Part shown: one piece after another, positions 16,254-25,475 of the stretch
Layout of the letters: every line of letters starts with the position of its first letter
How positions within the stretch are numbered: the stretch's first letter is position 1
Assembly: GCF_004364345.1 (NCBI RefSeq)
Contig: NZ_SOCA01000008.1
Coordinates: forward strand, 1 to 64,000
DNA: 64,000 bases
Origin: Prosthecobacter fusiformis
GTDB taxonomy: Bacteria; Verrucomicrobiota; Verrucomicrobiia; Verrucomicrobiales; Verrucomicrobiaceae
Reading direction: 5' to 3'
Program-made: the position numbers and the translations under genes
Notes under the pieces: generated by a model
Told to the model about the DNA's origin: nothing
The model's database searches: none
Seen by the model: the letters and a program-made list of their open reading frames with translations, nothing else

Positions 16254-19200
16254 CCCACGTTCTGATCGTCGATGATAAGGAAGAAAATCTGTATTACCTC
16301 CAGGCCCTGCTGACGGGGCATGGCCATCAGGTCACAGCGGCGTGCCATGGCGCTGAGGCGCTGGTGAAGGCCCGGCAACAGCCACCGGATGTCATCATTT
16401 CGGACCTGCTCATGCCCGTCATGGATGGCTATACCCTGCTGCGTCACTGGAAGGCGGATGCACGGTTGAAAAAGATCCCCTTCATCGTCTATACCGCCAC
16501 TTATACCGAGGTGGAGGATGAAGAATTGGCCCTCAATCTAGGAGCGGATGCTTTCATCCTCAAACCGGCGGAGCCGGAGGACTTTCTGGAAAAACTCAGG
16601 GGTGTACAAGCGAATGCAGCAAGGCTCATCCCTGAACCGCCCCGCATCCCCAGCGCCGCCACGGAAGAGATTTTCCAGGTGTATAGCCAGACACTGATCC
16701 GCAAGCTGGAAGAAAAAACTCTCCAGCTTGAAGAGACTAACCGCGCCCTGGAAAAAGACATCCTCGAGCGCAAGCAGGTGGAAGCCTCCCTGCGCGCCAG
16801 TGAAGCCAGTCTAACCATCGCCCAAGGCATCGCCCATTTTGGCAGTTGGGAGCTGGATCTGGTGAGCCTGGACAAAATGGATGAGAACCCCCTTTCCTGG
16901 TCTGAGGAAATGTACCGCATCGCCGGTTTTGCACCCGGCTCCGTCGATGTGACACCCACCCTGTTCATGCAACTGACCCACCCGGATGACCGGACCCAGG
17001 TCAGGCAGGCAGTCTTGCGTGCCGTACGGGATCGTCAGGTCTATTCCATCGTCCACCGCCTCATCCGTCCAGATGGCCAGGAACGCATCCTCCATGAAAC
17101 GGCCCAGATCTTTTATGATGAGGAATCCGGCCGCCCTCTGCGCATGGTGGGCACTGCCCATGACATGACAGAGGAGAAGCAGGCGGAATTGGAGATCCAG
17201 CGGAAGACGGACCTCCTCCGCGCGGTCGCGGACAGCACTCCAGATGCCGTTTATATCAAAGACCTCCAGGGCCGCTATCTCCTTTTCAATGAAGGAGCGG
17301 CCAAACTCGTCGGCAAAAAAGTGGAGGAAGTCATCGGTCAGGATGATCTCTTTCTCTTCGGCCAGGAAGGTGCCCGCATTGTCCATGAAAGTGACCGTCA
17401 GGTCATGCAATCTGGCGAGGCCCTCACCACGGAGGAGATACTCACCGCAGATGGCGTCACCCGTACGTACATGGCCACCAAGGCCCCGTATCGCGACAGC
17501 CGTGGAAAGATCCTCGGCCTCGTCGGCATCTCCCGGGACATCACCGAAAGCCGTCGTACCCAGGAGGAGCTGAACAAGACTGCCGCCCGCCTTTCCACCA
17601 CCCTGGAAAACATGTCGGATGCCTTTTACCTCCTGGATCCACAGACCTGGACTTTTGTGTATCTGAACGCCGAAGCGGAAAAACTGCTGAAACGGAAGCG
17701 TGAGGAGCTGTTAGGCCACGTCATCTGGGAAGCTTTTCCTGAGGCGGTGGAATCTGACCTGTATCACACTTACCACCAGGCCGTGCAGGAGCATCGGACC
17801 CTCCGGCTCGAATTCTATTACCCTGAGTTGCAAAACTGGTTTGAACTCCATGCCCATGCCTCCAACGAGGGTCTGGCCGTTTATTTCCGCGTGGTCACCG
17901 AGCGCAAGCAGGCGGAGATCGCCCTGCGCACCATGGTGAAGGAAAATGGCGACCTGCGCTCCGCCCTGGACGAACACGCCATCGTCGCCCGCACGGATGC
18001 CAAGGGAAAGATCACCTATGTCAATGACCGGTTCTGCGCCATCTCCCAATACTCCCGCGAGGAGCTCATCGGGCAGGATCACCGTCTGGTAAACTCCGGT
18101 CATCATTCCAAGGAGTTTCTGGGGGACCTCTGGAAGACCATCAATGCAGGCCGTGTGTGGCGGGGTGAAATCAAAAACCGCGCCAAGGACGGCAGTAACT
18201 ACTGGGTGGAGACCACGATCGTCCCTTTCCTTGATGATGAAGGCAGGCCCGTACAACACGTGGCGATCCGGGCGGACATCACCGAACGAAAAAAAGCCGA
18301 AGAAGCCATCCAGGAAAGTGAAAGCCGTTACAAACACACAGCCAACCAACTGACCAACGTCCTGAACTCTTCCCTGGACGTGATTTGCACCGTTGATGCT
18401 GCGGGCAGATTTCTGCAGGTCAACCAAAGCTGCAAAACCATCCTTGGTTATACTGTCGAGGAGTTGTTGGGAACTCCTTACATGGACAAGGTGTTGCCGG
18501 AAGACCACACTAAAACGGTGGAGGCAGCCAAAGCCATCATGTCGGGAGAGGCGACCAGCCATTTCGAAAACCGCTATGTGCGCAAAGACGGCAGCATCGT
18601 CCACATCCAGTGGTCCGCGCGCTGGTCTGAGCTGGATAAGGTCATGTTCTGCGTCGCACGTGACATCACCGAATCCAAACTGAATGCCGAGCGCATCGCG
18701 GAGCAGGCAGCCCTCCTGGACAAGGCACAGGATGCTATCCTGGTGCGGGATCTCGATCACCACATCCTCTACTGGAATCGCAGCGCAGAGCGCCTCTATG
18801 GCTGGTCCGCACAGGAAGCCATCGGCAAGTCCATCCAGGAACTCCTTTACCGGGAGCCCTCCGCCTTCATCGCCGCCACCCAGGCCACCATTACGGCTGG
18901 CGAATGGACAGGTGAACTCCAGCAGATGACCAAGGACGGCAAGCCCATCACCATTGAAGCCCGCTGGACCCTGGTGCGCAACCAAGCTGGCGAGCCGAAG
19001 TCTATCCTCGCCATCAACACGGACATCACCGAGCGCAAAAAGCTGGAGCAGCAATTCCTCCGCGCGCAGCGCATGGAGAGCATCGGCACTCTGGCCGGTG
19101 GCATCGCCCACGATTTGAACAACGTCCTGGCCCCCATCATGATGTCCATCGAGCTGCTGAAGCTCAATGAACAAAACCCACAGCGCCTGAGCATCCTCAA

Positions 19201-20188
19201 CACCATCGAAACCAGCACTAAACGGGGTGCGGATATGGTGAAGCAGGTCCTCTCCTTTGCCCGGGGGATGGAGGGGCAGCAGCTCGAAGTGGCCGTGGCA
19301 CCGCTCCTGAAGGAAGTGGAAAAAATCTCCAACGAGACCTTCCTGAAAAACATCGAGGTCCGCAGCACCATCCCCAATGATCTTTGGACTGTAGAGGGAG
19401 ACCCCACCCAGCTCCATCAGGTGCTCATCAACCTCTGTGTAAATGCACGGGATGCCATGCCCAATGGCGGCACCCTCACCATCGCCGCCACCAATGTCCG
19501 CCTGGATGAGCATTATGTGGCCATGAACCTGGATGCCAGGGTGGGTCCATACGTGGTCGTCAATGTCGAGGATACCGGGACGGGCATGAGTCCGGAAGTG
19601 ATGGAGCGCATTTTTGAGCCGTTCTATACGACCAAGGAACTGGGCAAAGGCACCGGCCTGGGCCTCTCCACCACCCTGGCCATCATCAAAAGCCATGGCG
19701 GTTTTGTCCGCGTTTACAGTGAGGCAGGCCACGGCACCCGCTTTCACGTTTACCTCCCCGCCCACACCGAAATCCGCGCCAAAAACCCGGATGAATCCGT
19801 GGAGGAACTGCCACGCGGCAGTGGTGAGCAGATCCTCCTCGTGGATGATGAAGCCGCCGTGCGCCAGATCACCCGGCAGACGCTGGAGGCCTTTGGCTAT
19901 CGTGTCCTCCTGGCCGCCGATGGGGCTGAAGCCACGGCCCACTTCGCCATGCAAAAGGATGACATCTCCGTCGTGCTCACGGATATGATGATGCCCGTCA
20001 TGGACGGCCCCACCATGATCCCCGTACTCATGCGCATCAAGCCGGAAGTCCGCATCATCGCCGCCAGCGGACTGAATGCCAATGGCATGGTGGCCAAAGC
20101 CGCCAATGCAGGCGTGAAGCATTTTATTCCCAAGCCTTACACCGCCGAAACCCTGCTGAAGACACTCCGCAGCGTACTGGCCGAATAA
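16250..20188 (+). CDS. Large hybrid sensor kinase, REC-(PAS)6-HisKA-HATPase-REC
   Basis: 1312 residues from the ATG at 16250. It starts with a receiver (acidic pair in 'LIVDDKEEN', D52 in 'ISDLLMPVMDGY') and a coiled segment. About six PAS domains follow, with openings such as 'IAHFGSWELDL', 'STPDAVYIKDLQGRYLLFN', 'NMSDAFYLLDPQTWTF', 'EHAIVARTDAKGKITYVN', 'SLDVICTVDAAGRFLQVN' and 'DAILVRDLDHHILYWN'. The transmitter has H954, and the C-terminal receiver has D1245. With receivers at both ends it can both receive and pass on phosphate. An upstream in-frame start at 16166 lies inside the preceding gene and is rejected in favour of the ATGA overlap. No DNA-binding output is encoded nearby. Confidence 0.92.
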   Translation: MTHVLIVDDKEENLYYLQALLTGHGHQVTAACHGAEALVKARQQPPDVIISDLLMPVMDGYTLLRHWKADARLKKIPFIVYTATYTEVEDEELALNLGADAFILKPAEPEDFLEKLRGVQANAARLIPEPPRIPSAATEEIFQVYSQTLIRKLEEKTLQLEETNRALEKDILERKQVEASLRASEASLTIAQGIAHFGSWELDLVSLDKMDENPLSWSEEMYRIAGFAPGSVDVTPTLFMQLTHPDDRTQVRQAVLRAVRDRQVYSIVHRLIRPDGQERILHETAQIFYDEESGRPLRMVGTAHDMTEEKQAELEIQRKTDLLRAVADSTPDAVYIKDLQGRYLLFNEGAAKLVGKKVEEVIGQDDLFLFGQEGARIVHESDRQVMQSGEALTTEEILTADGVTRTYMATKAPYRDSRGKILGLVGISRDITESRRTQEELNKTAARLSTTLENMSDAFYLLDPQTWTFVYLNAEAEKLLKRKREELLGHVIWEAFPEAVESDLYHTYHQAVQEHRTLRLEFYYPELQNWFELHAHASNEGLAVYFRVVTERKQAEIALRTMVKENGDLRSALDEHAIVARTDAKGKITYVNDRFCAISQYSREELIGQDHRLVNSGHHSKEFLGDLWKTINAGRVWRGEIKNRAKDGSNYWVETTIVPFLDDEGRPVQHVAIRADITERKKAEEAIQESESRYKHTANQLTNVLNSSLDVICTVDAAGRFLQVNQSCKTILGYTVEELLGTPYMDKVLPEDHTKTVEAAKAIMSGEATSHFENRYVRKDGSIVHIQWSARWSELDKVMFCVARDITESKLNAERIAEQAALLDKAQDAILVRDLDHHILYWNRSAERLYGWSAQEAIGKSIQELLYREPSAFIAATQATITAGEWTGELQQMTKDGKPITIEARWTLVRNQAGEPKSILAINTDITERKKLEQQFLRAQRMESIGTLAGGIAHDLNNVLAPIMMSIELLKLNEQNPQRLSILNTIETSTKRGADMVKQVLSFARGMEGQQLEVAVAPLLKEVEKISNETFLKNIEVRSTIPNDLWTVEGDPTQLHQVLINLCVNARDAMPNGGTLTIAATNVRLDEHYVAMNLDARVGPYVVVNVEDTGTGMSPEVMERIFEPFYTTKELGKGTGLGLSTTLAIIKSHGGFVRVYSEAGHGTRFHVYLPAHTEIRAKNPDESVEELPRGSGEQILLVDDEAAVRQITRQTLEAFGYRVLLAADGAEATAHFAMQKDDISVVLTDMMMPVMDGPTMIPVLMRIKPEVRIIAASGLNANGMVAKAANAGVKHFIPKPYTAETLLKTLRSVLAE

Positions 20189-20214
20189 GCCCCGCCCTCG
20201 CCACCCGCCCAGTT

Positions 20215-21150
20215 TTAAAACTGCTCCACATCCCGGTAATGCCGCACCTGATACCCGCGCTGCCTCAGCAGCGGGATCAGCCCCTTGTCTGCGGCAAAGT
20301 GGCCCGTGCCCACCAGCAGCATCACCTTCTCCCCCTTCTTCAGCATCTCCTCCAGCCGCCCCATCCAGGCCAGATTGCGGTTAAAGAGGAAGAGATCCAT
20401 CAGGTCAGGAAACTTCGCCTGCTCGCGGAAAAGCATCTCACTCAGCGAATCCAGCTCCCCTTCTTTCCAGGAGGTGATCATCTCATCAAACTCCTTCGGC
20501 AGCGTGCTTACCTCCCCCAGCGTCTGCACCAGCATCTCATTCTGCTGCGCAGGAGTCAGCTTCGCAAAAAGCTGCAATTGGAATTCCACACTCTCCAGCC
20601 CATCCGCAGGTTTTTGATCCCGCTTCGCCCGCTCCTCAAAGTGGTGATCCACCCCCCACTCCGGCTTCGCCCCCAGCGCTGCGTATTCGGTGGAAGTGAT
20701 CAGCAGACTCACAAACCAGGGCCGGTAACGGTTCAGTGATCCTGGGGATATCCCCCGCGTCGCTGCCCACTGGCTATACTCCTTCCACGTCTCCGGCGTC
20801 ACATTCTGCTCCAGGGATTCACCCTCCGGATACATGCCCAGCTCCCGCATCCGCGTCGTCATGGATGGCCCCTCTCCCGCCCCAGGCGGCAGCTCGAAGA
20901 TCACCCGGTCCGAGTTCGCATACGCCGCCTCATACGCAGGGGAGAGCGGATAATCATCCTCCCTCAAAATATGGATCGTCCCGCACAGGAAGAGTCGTCC
21001 CCCCGTCTCCGGCGCATCCACCACCCACACACTGCCCGCCTGACTGGCCGCCGAAACAGGCGTATCCGGCGTGCGCTCCCCCCCCCTCTGGTTGCACGCA
21101 GAAAGGAAAAACAGGCAGGTCACTGCCAGCGGATGACGAATATTAAACAC
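20215..21150 (-). CDS. TraB/GumN-family lipoprotein (putative metalloprotease)
   Basis: 311 residues from a GTG at 21150. This start gives a lipoprotein signal 'HPLAVTCLFFLSAC' with the lipobox Cys, so the protein is probably membrane-anchored. The two halves of the TraB/GumN (ChaN/Tiki-like) fold are seen: 'LFLCGTIHILREDDYPL' with the GxxH motif, and 'VMLLVGTGHFAADKGLIPLLRQRGY'. Conserved 'WG.D..F' is also present ('EWGVDHHFEERA'). Related Tiki proteins are metalloproteases; activity here is untested. An in-frame ATG at 21219 would put 23 residues before the signal peptide. The PIN toxin gene ends 14-80 bp upstream, depending on the start. Confidence 0.82.
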   Translation of the reverse strand: MFNIRHPLAVTCLFFLSACNQRGGERTPDTPVSAASQAGSVWVVDAPETGGRLFLCGTIHILREDDYPLSPAYEAAYANSDRVIFELPPGAGEGPSMTTRMRELGMYPEGESLEQNVTPETWKEYSQWAATRGISPGSLNRYRPWFVSLLITSTEYAALGAKPEWGVDHHFEERAKRDQKPADGLESVEFQLQLFAKLTPAQQNEMLVQTLGEVSTLPKEFDEMITSWKEGELDSLSEMLFREQAKFPDLMDLFLFNRNLAWMGRLEEMLKKGEKVMLLVGTGHFAADKGLIPLLRQRGYQVRHYRDVEQF

Positions 21151-21232
21151 CCCCCGATTCAAACACGCACCCCACCCCGCTGGCAACCGCGATATAGAGA
21201 GAAACCAGTCCTGGCCCACTTGGCTTTTCCCC

Positions 21233-21784
21233 TCAATCTTTTGTAGTCCACTTGAGATGGAGACCCTGCCGGTTCAGCATTTCCAAATACTCTTCAGCCG
21301 TCAGTGCAGGATTTTTGAGGCTCTCATGTTGCATCCTCATCGCTTTGAGAACTGCCGTTGGCTCGCTCTCCATAAGCCTTGTTAAAAATAGATCCGGAGT
21401 GACAGCTTCGATGCCATACTCATTCAGGATCTGTTTTGGAAAGTCTTTCAAATTCCAGGTGATGATGAATTCCGCCCCACACTCGATAGCCGCAGCAAGA
21501 ACGTGCCGGTCATTCAAATCCGGAAGCACTAGCGCCGGGATGTGTCGCTCGTAATCAGTCACCACCGCATCCAAGGCGTGACGATTCATCAGGTCACGCG
21601 TGCGTTCCAATTGCGCGCGGCTCAAGTCCTGCCGCTCTCGAAGCACGGCCGTCATCCATTCTTCATGTATCCTCTCCGTCCATCGGGCATGGATGGTCTC
21701 GTTCACAGCAAGATACATGAACAGACTGCGCAAAGCGGCAGGATACAGAACACAGGCGTCCAGAATAACGGTCGGGGAAATCAT
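21233..21784 (-). CDS. PIN-domain toxin (probable RNase)
   Basis: 183 residues. The PIN fold is shown by 'VILDACVLYPAALRSLF' with the first catalytic Asp, 'DLNDRHVLAAAIECGAEFIITWNLKDFP' with the later acidic residues, and a C-terminal helical extension of about 50 residues. This matches the COG1569-like PIN family, predicted Mg-dependent RNases in toxin-antitoxin modules. Its ATG (21784) overlaps the antitoxin stop (21781) by 4 bp, so expression is coupled, antitoxin first. Confidence 0.88.
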   Translation of the reverse strand: MISPTVILDACVLYPAALRSLFMYLAVNETIHARWTERIHEEWMTAVLRERQDLSRAQLERTRDLMNRHALDAVVTDYERHIPALVLPDLNDRHVLAAAIECGAEFIITWNLKDFPKQILNEYGIEAVTPDLFLTRLMESEPTAVLKAMRMQHESLKNPALTAEEYLEMLNRQGLHLKWTTKD

Positions 21785-22227
21785 TGAATGCCCAAATTCA
21801 GACTTTGGTCATACGCTGCCAATTCCTCCAGGGCTTTGAGACGCGCCTGTTTCTCCCTCTCCTTATAGGCGATCACTTCACTGGCCAGGGCTCTACGGTG
21901 GCTCCCCACCTTGCGGCTAGGGAAGGCCCCTTCATCGAACAACCTTGCGGCAAATGGACGCGAGACATTCAATAATTCGGCAGCCTCCTGTGGGGACACT
22001 TCTTCCTCAATAGATTTGAGGGCAACCCCCTTCCCTTCAGCCACTTTGGCCAGCGCATCGAATAGAATACCGCACAATACCCCAGGAATCTCTACCTCCT
22101 GACCTCCAATCTTGATACCCATCGGAGCGTCGCGACCTTCGCTCAACTTTCCGAGTATGCGGTATGACTTTTGAGCAAGAAGCACATCACTTTGCGTGGG
22201 TACTATGGGATGATCGGTCGTTGGCAT
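21781..22227 (-). CDS. Antitoxin with excisionase-type helix-turn-helix
   Basis: 148 residues from the ATG at 22227, which has a good ribosome site (AAGGAAG, about 6 nt upstream). A C-terminal MerR/excisionase-like HTH is clear: 'VSPQEAAELLNVSRPFAARLFDEGAFPSRKVGSHRRALASEVIAYKE'-type order, split by the usual wing residues. The N-terminal half is helical and the acidic middle would bind the toxin. It is the upstream partner of the PIN toxin and probably represses its own promoter in 22228-22414. Reading from 22305 is possible but lacks a ribosome site. Confidence 0.85.
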   Translation of the reverse strand: MPTTDHPIVPTQSDVLLAQKSYRILGKLSEGRDAPMGIKIGGQEVEIPGVLCGILFDALAKVAEGKGVALKSIEEEVSPQEAAELLNVSRPFAARLFDEGAFPSRKVGSHRRALASEVIAYKEREKQARLKALEELAAYDQSLNLGIQ

Positions 22228-22414
22228 AAGCTTCTTCCTTTTCAAATCGTAGCATACGCTGATTCCAACTGCAATATCTGAAACAAACGTAACAATTGAA
22301 TGCATTCCCGCATAACCCAGGACACCCTATCGCACACCCAATAAGCCTCCCACCTTTCCCTCACTTCCCGGTTGCTCCCCTGCCCGGAAACTCCTACCGA
22401 ATCAGCATTCTACC

Positions 22415-23089
22415 ATGACACACGATACACCCCTCATCCTGCCCTCCCTCCTCGCTGCCGATTGGTCCAAGGTCGCCGCTGAAGTGAAACGCGCTGAAGA
22501 GGTGGGCGTACAATGGCTGCACCTGGACGTGATGGACGGCGCATTCGTGGATAACATCTCCTTTGGCCCCCAGATGGTGCAGACCGTGCGCAAGTGTACG
22601 GACATGTATCTGGACGTGCATCTCATGATCCACCGCCCGGACCATTTCCTGGAGCGATTCCTCCATGCGGGTGCGGATAACATCACCATCCATGTCGAGG
22701 CCCGTTATGACACCTCCGTCATCGAGACCCTGCGCCGCATCCGTGCCGCCGGAAAGCATGCCGGCATTGCCCTCCACCCGGACACCCCTTTTGAGGCCGC
22801 CATTCCATACGCGCATGAAATTGATCTCCTCCTCGTCATGACCGTCGTCCCCGGCTTCGGCGGGCAGCCGTTCATGGAAAAACAGACCATGCCAAAACTG
22901 GCCGCCGCGCGTGATTACCGGGATGCCCATGGCCTGAAATACCACCTCGAAGTGGATGGCGGCATTTACACCAACACCGCCCCCATCGCCAAGGCGAACG
23001 GAGCCAATCTCTTCGTCTGCGGCACCTCCTTTTACGGCCCCGCAGACACCCCACAGGCCATGGCTGAGCTGACCGCTTGCGTGGCCTGA
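22415..23089 (+). CDS. rpe: Ribulose-phosphate 3-epimerase
   Basis: 224 residues, standard length. A TIM barrel interconverting ribulose-5-phosphate and xylulose-5-phosphate in the pentose phosphate pathway. Conserved motifs are 'ILPSLLAADW', 'WLHLDVMDGAFV' with the catalytic Asp, 'DVHLMIHRP', 'VMTVVPGFGGQPFM' and 'LEVDGGI' with the second Asp. It is followed 30 bp later by a transporter gene on the same strand. Confidence 0.97.
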   Translation: MTHDTPLILPSLLAADWSKVAAEVKRAEEVGVQWLHLDVMDGAFVDNISFGPQMVQTVRKCTDMYLDVHLMIHRPDHFLERFLHAGADNITIHVEARYDTSVIETLRRIRAAGKHAGIALHPDTPFEAAIPYAHEIDLLLVMTVVPGFGGQPFMEKQTMPKLAAARDYRDAHGLKYHLEVDGGIYTNTAPIAKANGANLFVCGTSFYGPADTPQAMAELTACVA

Positions 23090-23119
23090 GGAAGCTCCTC
23101 CGCCTTCCCCTGCCCCTTT

Positions 23120-24019
23120 GTGCGTAACTACCTGCTGCTGCATTTGGTGATCCTCGCCTGGGGCTTCACCGCCATCCTGGGGAAGCTCATCACCCTGCCG
23201 CCCATTGAGGTGGTGCTTTGGCGCACTGCCATCGCCTCCGCAGGCTTTGCCATCCTGGTCCTGTGGCAAAAGCAGCGCCTCCAGGTCAGCCGGGCGGATC
23301 GCTGGAAAATGCTGGGCATCGGTGCCCTCCTGGGCCTGCACTGGATCCTCTTCTTCCAGTCGGCACGCCTCGCCACGGCCAGTGTCAGCCTGGCCGCACT
23401 GCCCACCGCCATGCTTTGGTGCAGCCTCATTGAGCCCCTCGTGGATGGCACCCGCCGCTGGCGTCCGCTGGAGCTGCTCGTCGGCACCGTCATCGTCGGT
23501 GCCGTGTGGATGATCTATGAGGTGGAGTTACGCTATTGGTTAGGCTTCACCGTCGGCATCATCTCAGCCTTCCTGGCCGCCCTCTTTTCCGTGACCAATA
23601 AGCAGCTCGTGGCCCGCCAGCAGTCCTTCGTCATGGGTTATTACCAGATGCAGGGTGCCCTGGTGGTCACCGCCCTGGCCTGGATCTGCACCACCCCATC
23701 CCAACTCACAGTTCCCGGCCCGTGGGATGCCCTCTGGCTCTTCATCCTGTCCACCGTCTGCACCGTCGGCGCCTACGCAGGGTATATGACCGCCCTCCGC
23801 CACATGTCCGTCTTCACCGTGAACGTGGTTTATAATTTGGAGCCTATCTATGGCATCGTCCTGGCCGTTCTCATCTTTGGCTCACAGGAGCACATGAGCA
23901 GCGGCTTTTACATCGGTGCCAGCATCATCATCGGCAGTGTCTTGCTCATCCCCTGGCTCAACCGATGGGTCACCGGAGAACGCACGGCTGCCGTTAAAGA
24001 GCCGCCTTTCATACCGTAA
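23120..24019 (+). CDS. DMT/EamA-family exporter
   Basis: 299 residues from a GTG at 23120. About ten hydrophobic helices in two EamA repeats. Family cues are 'LHLVILAWGFTAILGKLI', 'VVLWRTAIASAGFAIL', and in the second half 'SVFTVNVVYNLEPIYGIVLAVLIFG'. Members export amino acids, sugars or other metabolites; the substrate here is unknown. It sits between rpe (30 bp upstream) and an amidohydrolase gene (7 bp downstream), so the three are probably one operon. Confidence 0.9.
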   Translation: MRNYLLLHLVILAWGFTAILGKLITLPPIEVVLWRTAIASAGFAILVLWQKQRLQVSRADRWKMLGIGALLGLHWILFFQSARLATASVSLAALPTAMLWCSLIEPLVDGTRRWRPLELLVGTVIVGAVWMIYEVELRYWLGFTVGIISAFLAALFSVTNKQLVARQQSFVMGYYQMQGALVVTALAWICTTPSQLTVPGPWDALWLFILSTVCTVGAYAGYMTALRHMSVFTVNVVYNLEPIYGIVLAVLIFGSQEHMSSGFYIGASIIIGSVLLIPWLNRWVTGERTAAVKEPPFIP

Positions 24020-24026
24020 AGTCTGG

Positions 24027-24983
24027 ATGCTCCCATCCACCTCCCGCCGCGCCTTTCTCAGCAGCAGCCTCGCCTCCCTTGCTGCCACGGCCATGGCTCA
24101 GGAAAAAACGTCCCCACCAGGGACAGCCGCGCCGGAGCCGGTCATCGACATCCATCAGCACACCCATTTCCACCAGCGGGGGGATGACCACCTCCTCGCC
24201 CACCAGCAGGCCATGGGCATCACCACCACCATCCTCCTGCCCGCAGGCACGCCCACCAGCCGCCCCTCCACCCACGAAGGCCGCTCCAACGGCCTCGGTG
24301 CACAATGTTTGGGCACGGAAACTTGCCGCAAAATCGCCCAGGACCATCCCGGTGCCTATCTGTGGGGAGCCAACGAAGTCACCGACCAGGACACAGCTCC
24401 CGCCGAAATCGAAAAATGGCTCAAGCTCGGAGCCTGCATCATCGGCGAGCAAAAATTCGACGTGGAATGCGATTCCAGCCAAAGCCAAAAGCTCTACGAA
24501 CTAGCCGCTGCCTATCACGTGCCCATCCTGATGCACTTCCAAAACGAGCGTTACAATCGCGGTTACGAGCGCCTCCACACCATGCTCGCCAAGTATCCCC
24601 AGACCACCTTCATCGGCCATGCCCAGACCTTTTGGGGAAACATCGACAAACATCACCAGCCCAAAGATCTTTACCCCAAAGGCAAAATCACCCCCGGTGG
24701 CCTCACCGACCGTTTCCTGGCCGATTACCCCAATTTCTTCGCCGACATGTCTGCCGGTTCCGGCCTCAACGCCCTCACTCGGGATGAAGAGCACACAACC
24801 GCCTTCTTCCAGCGCCACCAGGATAAAATCCTCTACGGCAGCGACTGTGCCGACCACTTCGGCCGTGGACCCGGCTGCCAGGGTGCCCAGACCATCGCCA
24901 TGATCCGCAAGCTCTCCCCCACCCAGGCCATCGAGCGCAAAATCCTCTTCGCCAACGCCCAAAAGCTCTTCCGCCTGGGCTAA
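24027..24983 (+). CDS. Exported amidohydrolase (TIM-barrel metal hydrolase)
   Basis: 318 residues from the ATG at 24027. The N-terminus 'STSRRAFLSSSLASLAATAMA' is a twin-arginine-type signal (S-R-R-x-F-L), so the folded metalloenzyme is probably exported by Tat. Metal-binding motifs are 'IDIHQHTHFH' (HxH), 'IGHAQTFWG' and 'LYGSDCADHFGRG' with the late Asp. This is the Amidohydro_2 type, which includes decarboxylases and lactonases. The substrate cannot be named. It follows the DMT exporter by 7 bp. Confidence 0.88.
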   Translation: MLPSTSRRAFLSSSLASLAATAMAQEKTSPPGTAAPEPVIDIHQHTHFHQRGDDHLLAHQQAMGITTTILLPAGTPTSRPSTHEGRSNGLGAQCLGTETCRKIAQDHPGAYLWGANEVTDQDTAPAEIEKWLKLGACIIGEQKFDVECDSSQSQKLYELAAAYHVPILMHFQNERYNRGYERLHTMLAKYPQTTFIGHAQTFWGNIDKHHQPKDLYPKGKITPGGLTDRFLADYPNFFADMSAGSGLNALTRDEEHTTAFFQRHQDKILYGSDCADHFGRGPGCQGAQTIAMIRKLSPTQAIERKILFANAQKLFRLG

Positions 24984-25047
24984 CCGGAGATTGTCTAAAT
25001 TGGGATCCAGTACAAAACAGCCATTCCACAGTCCGCCTCCACTTGCC

Positions 25048-25290
25048 TCATTGTTTTTTCCTGAGTAAAATCGGCACTACTAAAAAACAGAATAGAAAGA
25101 CCGCTCCACTCAGTTGGGCTCCAGCCAGATCATCAGCCTCTGTCCTCGGCCGCTTTGGTTCATTCGCGACACTTAGCCAAAGTGCGATTGCAATGACAAA
25201 ATAGGCGAATAAGGCAAGCATGAAGGAACACCCACATCTCTGGGTATAGACGTACTTTAATTTTCCAAAGTATCGGTCCAATAGCTTCAT
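25048..25290 (-). CDS. Small two-helix membrane protein, unknown
   Basis: 80 residues with two predicted transmembrane helices ('SFMLALFAYFVIAIALWLSVA' and 'GAVFLFCFLVVPILL'), a short charged loop between them (NEPKRPRTEADD), and a basic tail 'RKKQ'. I do not recognise a family. The DNA is less GC-rich than its neighbours. It stands alone between two plus-strand genes. No convincing ribosome site is visible, so it is only probably real. Confidence 0.5.
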   Translation of the reverse strand: MKLLDRYFGKLKYVYTQRCGCSFMLALFAYFVIAIALWLSVANEPKRPRTEADDLAGAQLSGAVFLFCFLVVPILLRKKQ

Positions 25291-25475
25291 GAAGTGTTTT
25301 TACGCTCAAAGCTGAATCTAATCCACCAAGCGCAATCCGACATTGGCACGCCAGATGATCGCTATCCCAAAGAACTCTGTCACGCTTTAAATTGAATCAC
25401 CATCCTGTCAACTCACGCCCAATCCTCCGCCCCCAGTTGACCGCCGCCCTGCCTGCCCTTATCCTGTTCGCCCCC

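Noticed and set aside
17711-20122. 803-codon open frame on the minus strand
   Set aside because: Antisense to the 16250 hybrid kinase. Same shadow composition as the previous one, with no domain.
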